Positions 61,989 through 64,000 of a stretch of DNA of 64,000 bases are shown piece after piece (position 1 is the first letter of the stretch; each line of letters opens with the position of its first letter). This DNA is from Bordetella pseudohinzii (GTDB taxonomy: Bacteria > Pseudomonadota > Gammaproteobacteria > Burkholderiales > Burkholderiaceae_B). The stretch covers positions 115,952 through 179,951 of the forward strand of contig NZ_JHEP02000011.1 of NCBI RefSeq assembly GCF_000657795.2, read 5' to 3'. Position numbers and translations under genes: made by a program. The notes under the pieces were generated by a model that had not been told where the DNA came from, searched no databases, and worked only from the letters and a program-made list of their open reading frames with translations.

Positions 61989-62240
61989 TCACCCCCCGGT
62001 GACGGGTTCGAATACCGCCACTTCGTCGCCCGCGGCCAGGGGCGCGCGCCCCTTGACATGGGTCTGGTTGACGGCGATCTTCAGGCGGCCGGCGGCGTCG
62101 AGCTGCGGATAGCGCGCGGCCAGGTCCGCCAGCAGCTGGACGGTGTCGGCCGGCTCGGGCAGGGGCAGGCGCTCGCCGCGCTTGCCCAGCATCTCCGCCA
62201 CGCGGGCGAAGTACAGCAATTCAATCGTTGCGCCACTCAC
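61989..62240 (-). CDS. moaD: Molybdopterin synthase sulfur-carrier subunit
   Basis: 83 residues, ubiquitin-like, ending in the C-terminal GG that carries the thiocarboxylate. LLYFARVAEML near the start and AVNQTHVKGRAPLAAGDEVAVFEPVTGG at the end are typical (given here as two segments). Overlaps the moaC 3' end by 20 bp. No moeB is present nearby, so its activating enzyme lies elsewhere. Confidence 0.94.
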   Translation of the reverse strand: MSGATIELLYFARVAEMLGKRGERLPLPEPADTVQLLADLAARYPQLDAAGRLKIAVNQTHVKGRAPLAAGDEVAVFEPVTGG

Positions 62241-62709
62241 CGCTTTTCCCTCCCGCCTTGTATGCCAGGCGTATCTGTTCGACCACGATGCCCTTGTCGG
62301 CCGCCTTGCACATATCGTAGATGGTCAGCGCGGCCACGCTGGCCGCGGTCATGGCCTCCATTTCGACGCCGGTCTTGTACCGTGTGCGGCAGGTGGCGCG
62401 GATCTCGATGCGCTGCGCCTGGTCGTCCAGCGAGAATTCGATCCCCACGAAAGACAGCGGCAGGCTGTGGCACAGCGGGATGAGCTCGGCGCATCGCTTG
62501 GCCGCCAGCACCCCGGCGACGCGGGCGGTGTTCAGGACTTCCCCCTTGCCTTGGCCGGGCTGGGTCAGGAGGCCATAGGCTTGAGGGTTCATGCGCACCG
62601 CGGCCTGCGCGATGGCGATGCGGTCGGAATCGGCCTTGTCGCCGACATCGACCATGCGAACCTGGCCGCTTTCGTCCAGATGGCTCAGGGAGGGTAGGGT
62701 GTCAGACAT
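62221..62709 (-). CDS. moaC: Cyclic pyranopterin monophosphate synthase
   Basis: 162 residues. Converts the MoaA product to cPMP. Features: MVDVGDKADSDRIA near residue 19, LIPLCHSLPLS near 74-84, and GVEMEAMTAASVAALTIYDMCKA near 115-137 (active-site Asp and Lys). First gene of a five-gene operon on the minus strand. The ATG at 62709 (MSDTLPSL) is chosen over an extension to 62856 that lies in the gap. Confidence 0.96.
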   Translation of the reverse strand: MSDTLPSLSHLDESGQVRMVDVGDKADSDRIAIAQAAVRMNPQAYGLLTQPGQGKGEVLNTARVAGVLAAKRCAELIPLCHSLPLSFVGIEFSLDDQAQRIEIRATCRTRYKTGVEMEAMTAASVAALTIYDMCKAADKGIVVEQIRLAYKAGGKSGEWRND

Positions 62710-62833
62710 CTCAAAAGGCAAAAGATCAGGATGAGGGATGGCTAGGGCGCGCGCCAGCGGGCGCGCAGCCTTATGATAGACGAGCCCAGTCGGGGGCGCG
62801 ATAATCCCCGGCAAACCTGTCAGGAGTGGTCGA

Positions 62834-64000
62834 GATGCCCTTTCGCATGCCTGCACTGAAACTTTCGCGCCGCGGCGTGAAGATCCTGGGAGCGGTCGTG
62901 CTGGTCATGCTCCTGCTGGCCGGTCTGGCGGCCTGGCAGGTGCCCAAGGTGGTGCGCGGCGCCCTGACCGGGGACGTGGCCGCGCTGCTGGGCCGGGATG
63001 TCAGCGTGGGCGACATCTCCTTCAATCCCTTCACCCTCACGCTGCGGGCGCATGATCTGGCGATCGCCCAGCCGCAAGCCGAGGCGCCGCTGCTGAAGGT
63101 CGGGCTGCTGGAGGCCAGCGCGGCCTGGCGCTCCCTCGTCTTGTTCGCCCCCGTGGTCGATTCGGTGCGCGTGGTCGAACCCCAGGTCGACCTGGTGCGC
63201 GAGGACGTCACGCGCTTTAATTTTTCGGATATCCAGCAAAAGCTTGCCGAGGAGGCCGCCAAGACGCCGCCCGACCCGCAGGCCAAGGAGGGCCTGCCCC
63301 GCTTCTCGCTGAACAATATGCGCCTCGAAGGCGGCAGCATACGGCTGGACGACAAGGTCACGGGGCGCAAGCAGGTCATCGACGAGATCACGCTGGGCGT
63401 GCCCTTTATTTCGACCTTCGGCTATGCCACGGACATCGACGTCCAGCCCAAGGTGCATCTGCGGGTCAATGGCAGCCCTTTCGACCTGGACGGCGTGGCG
63501 CGCCCCTTTGACGAGGTGCCGCACTCCACCCTGAACATCAATTTCTCGGGGCTGGAACTGGAAAAATGGGCCGATGTCTGGCCCATGAAGCTGCCCATCA
63601 AGGTCCAGCGCGCGCTGCTGGATTCCGATCTGCAGCTGCGCTTCGAGCAGCCCAAGGACGCGCCGCCGGCCATCAAGGTGGTGGGCGACGTGGGGCTGCG
63701 CCAGCTGGATGTGCGCGAAGCCTCGGGCGAGGACCTGCTGCGATGGAGTTCGCTGGCCGTGCGGCGCATCGCGACCGAGCCGCTGAAGCAGCAGCTCTAT
63801 ATCGGCGAAATCGAGCTCTGGGCGCCGCAGGCGCAGACCCGCCGCTATGCCGACCAGCGCGTCAACTGGCTGGAGGTCATCGACAAGCTGCGCCAGCTGG
63901 GCGCGGGCGACAAGCCGGTCTCGAAGGCGGCCCAGCCCGCCGCGCCGGCCGCCGCCGCGACGCCGCCGGCCCCGGCGGCCCCGGCGGCCCCGGCGGCTTG
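62834..64000 (+). CDS. DUF748 (AsmA-like) inner-membrane/periplasmic protein, 3' part outside window
   Basis: At least 389 codons are present. An N-terminal membrane helix (about 15-35, ILGAVVLVMLLLAGLAAW) precedes AsmA/DUF748 sequence: LLGRDVSVGDISFNPFTLTLRAHDL near 50-73 and FSLNNMRLEGGSIRLDD near 156. Such proteins span the periplasm and are linked to envelope lipid or outer-membrane homeostasis. Starts after AGGAGTGGTCGAG. An Ala/Pro-rich linker begins near residue 360 where the window ends. Confidence 0.88.
63970..63996 (+). repeat. Tandem 9-bp repeat in the DUF748 gene
   Basis: Three exact copies of CCCCGGCGG at 63970-63978, 63979-63987 and 63988-63996 encode an Ala/Pro-rich linker. 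As a perfect 9-bp tandem it could change copy number without a frameshift; more copies may lie beyond the window. Confidence 0.7.

Noticed and set aside
1..64000. tRNA genes, CRISPR arrays, insertion sequences, prophage
   Set aside because: No cloverleaf-like stretch, repeat-spacer pattern, transposase or integrase was seen; the composition is even across the window.

Overview
This is a gene-dense, GC-rich stretch of bacterial chromosome. The gene content is typical of a respiratory betaproteobacterium: RegB/RegA next to cytochrome bo3 oxidase, a soluble NAD-dependent formate dehydrogenase of the Fds type, urea uptake and urea amidolyase genes, and an RhtA-type exporter. A member of the Alcaligenaceae close to Bordetella or Achromobacter is the best guess; this is inference from gene families and base composition, not from a marker gene. 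I saw no rRNA, tRNA, insertion sequence, prophage or CRISPR array. Base composition and codon use look even throughout, so this reads as core chromosome rather than an island.

Layout, left part. 1-4.4 kb holds GABA catabolism (gabT-gabD, with gabD cut by the window edge) divergent from a MocR-type regulator. 4.4-9.2 kb has a DUF72 protein divergent from a UvrD-type helicase with a perfect LexA box between them, then a CorA-type channel and a secreted nuclease. 9.2-15.6 kb is a four-gene peptide ABC importer operon with Yej-like organisation. 15.6-22 kb carries stand-alone genes (GNAT, a LysR regulator with CidA/CidB, a short-chain dehydrogenase, Dps, an ArsR-type regulator) and a DUF2325 gene behind a Fur box. 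22.2-28.1 kb holds regB-regA and cyoABCD, which end in a clean terminator.

Layout, right part. 28.2-32.1 kb contains a pirin, a methyltransferase, an NlpD-like lipoprotein, a CopD-like membrane protein and yajQ. 32.1-44.3 kb is a urea utilisation locus: urtABCDE on the minus strand and allophanate hydrolase, urea carboxylase and a GntR regulator on the plus strand. The shared 424-bp control region holds two divergent sigma-54 promoters and a near-consensus NtrC site. 44.4-50.8 kb has an ECF sigma/anti-sigma pair with a secreted PF03640 protein, an atypical SDR, rhtA, a universal stress protein, a split chromate transporter and a methyltransferase. 50.8-62.7 kb is a formate dehydrogenase and molybdenum-cofactor block: fdsGBA-fdhD-fdsD, a divergent FdsR-like regulator, moaA-mobA and moaC-moaD-moaE-moaB-moeA. 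The window ends inside a large DUF748 (AsmA-like) gene.

How it works together. The urea locus imports urea and converts it with ATP and biotin through allophanate to ammonia and CO2, apparently under nitrogen control. The formate dehydrogenase block encodes the enzyme, its regulator, its sulfurtransferase and most of the bis-MGD cofactor pathway. The redox pair RegB/RegA sits directly upstream of the quinol oxidase genes, and a RegA-type inverted repeat lies between them. The main observations are regulatory sites read directly from the sequence: LexA, Fur, NtrC/sigma-54, RegA-like, an ECF-type promoter and FdsR/MocR-type repeats.
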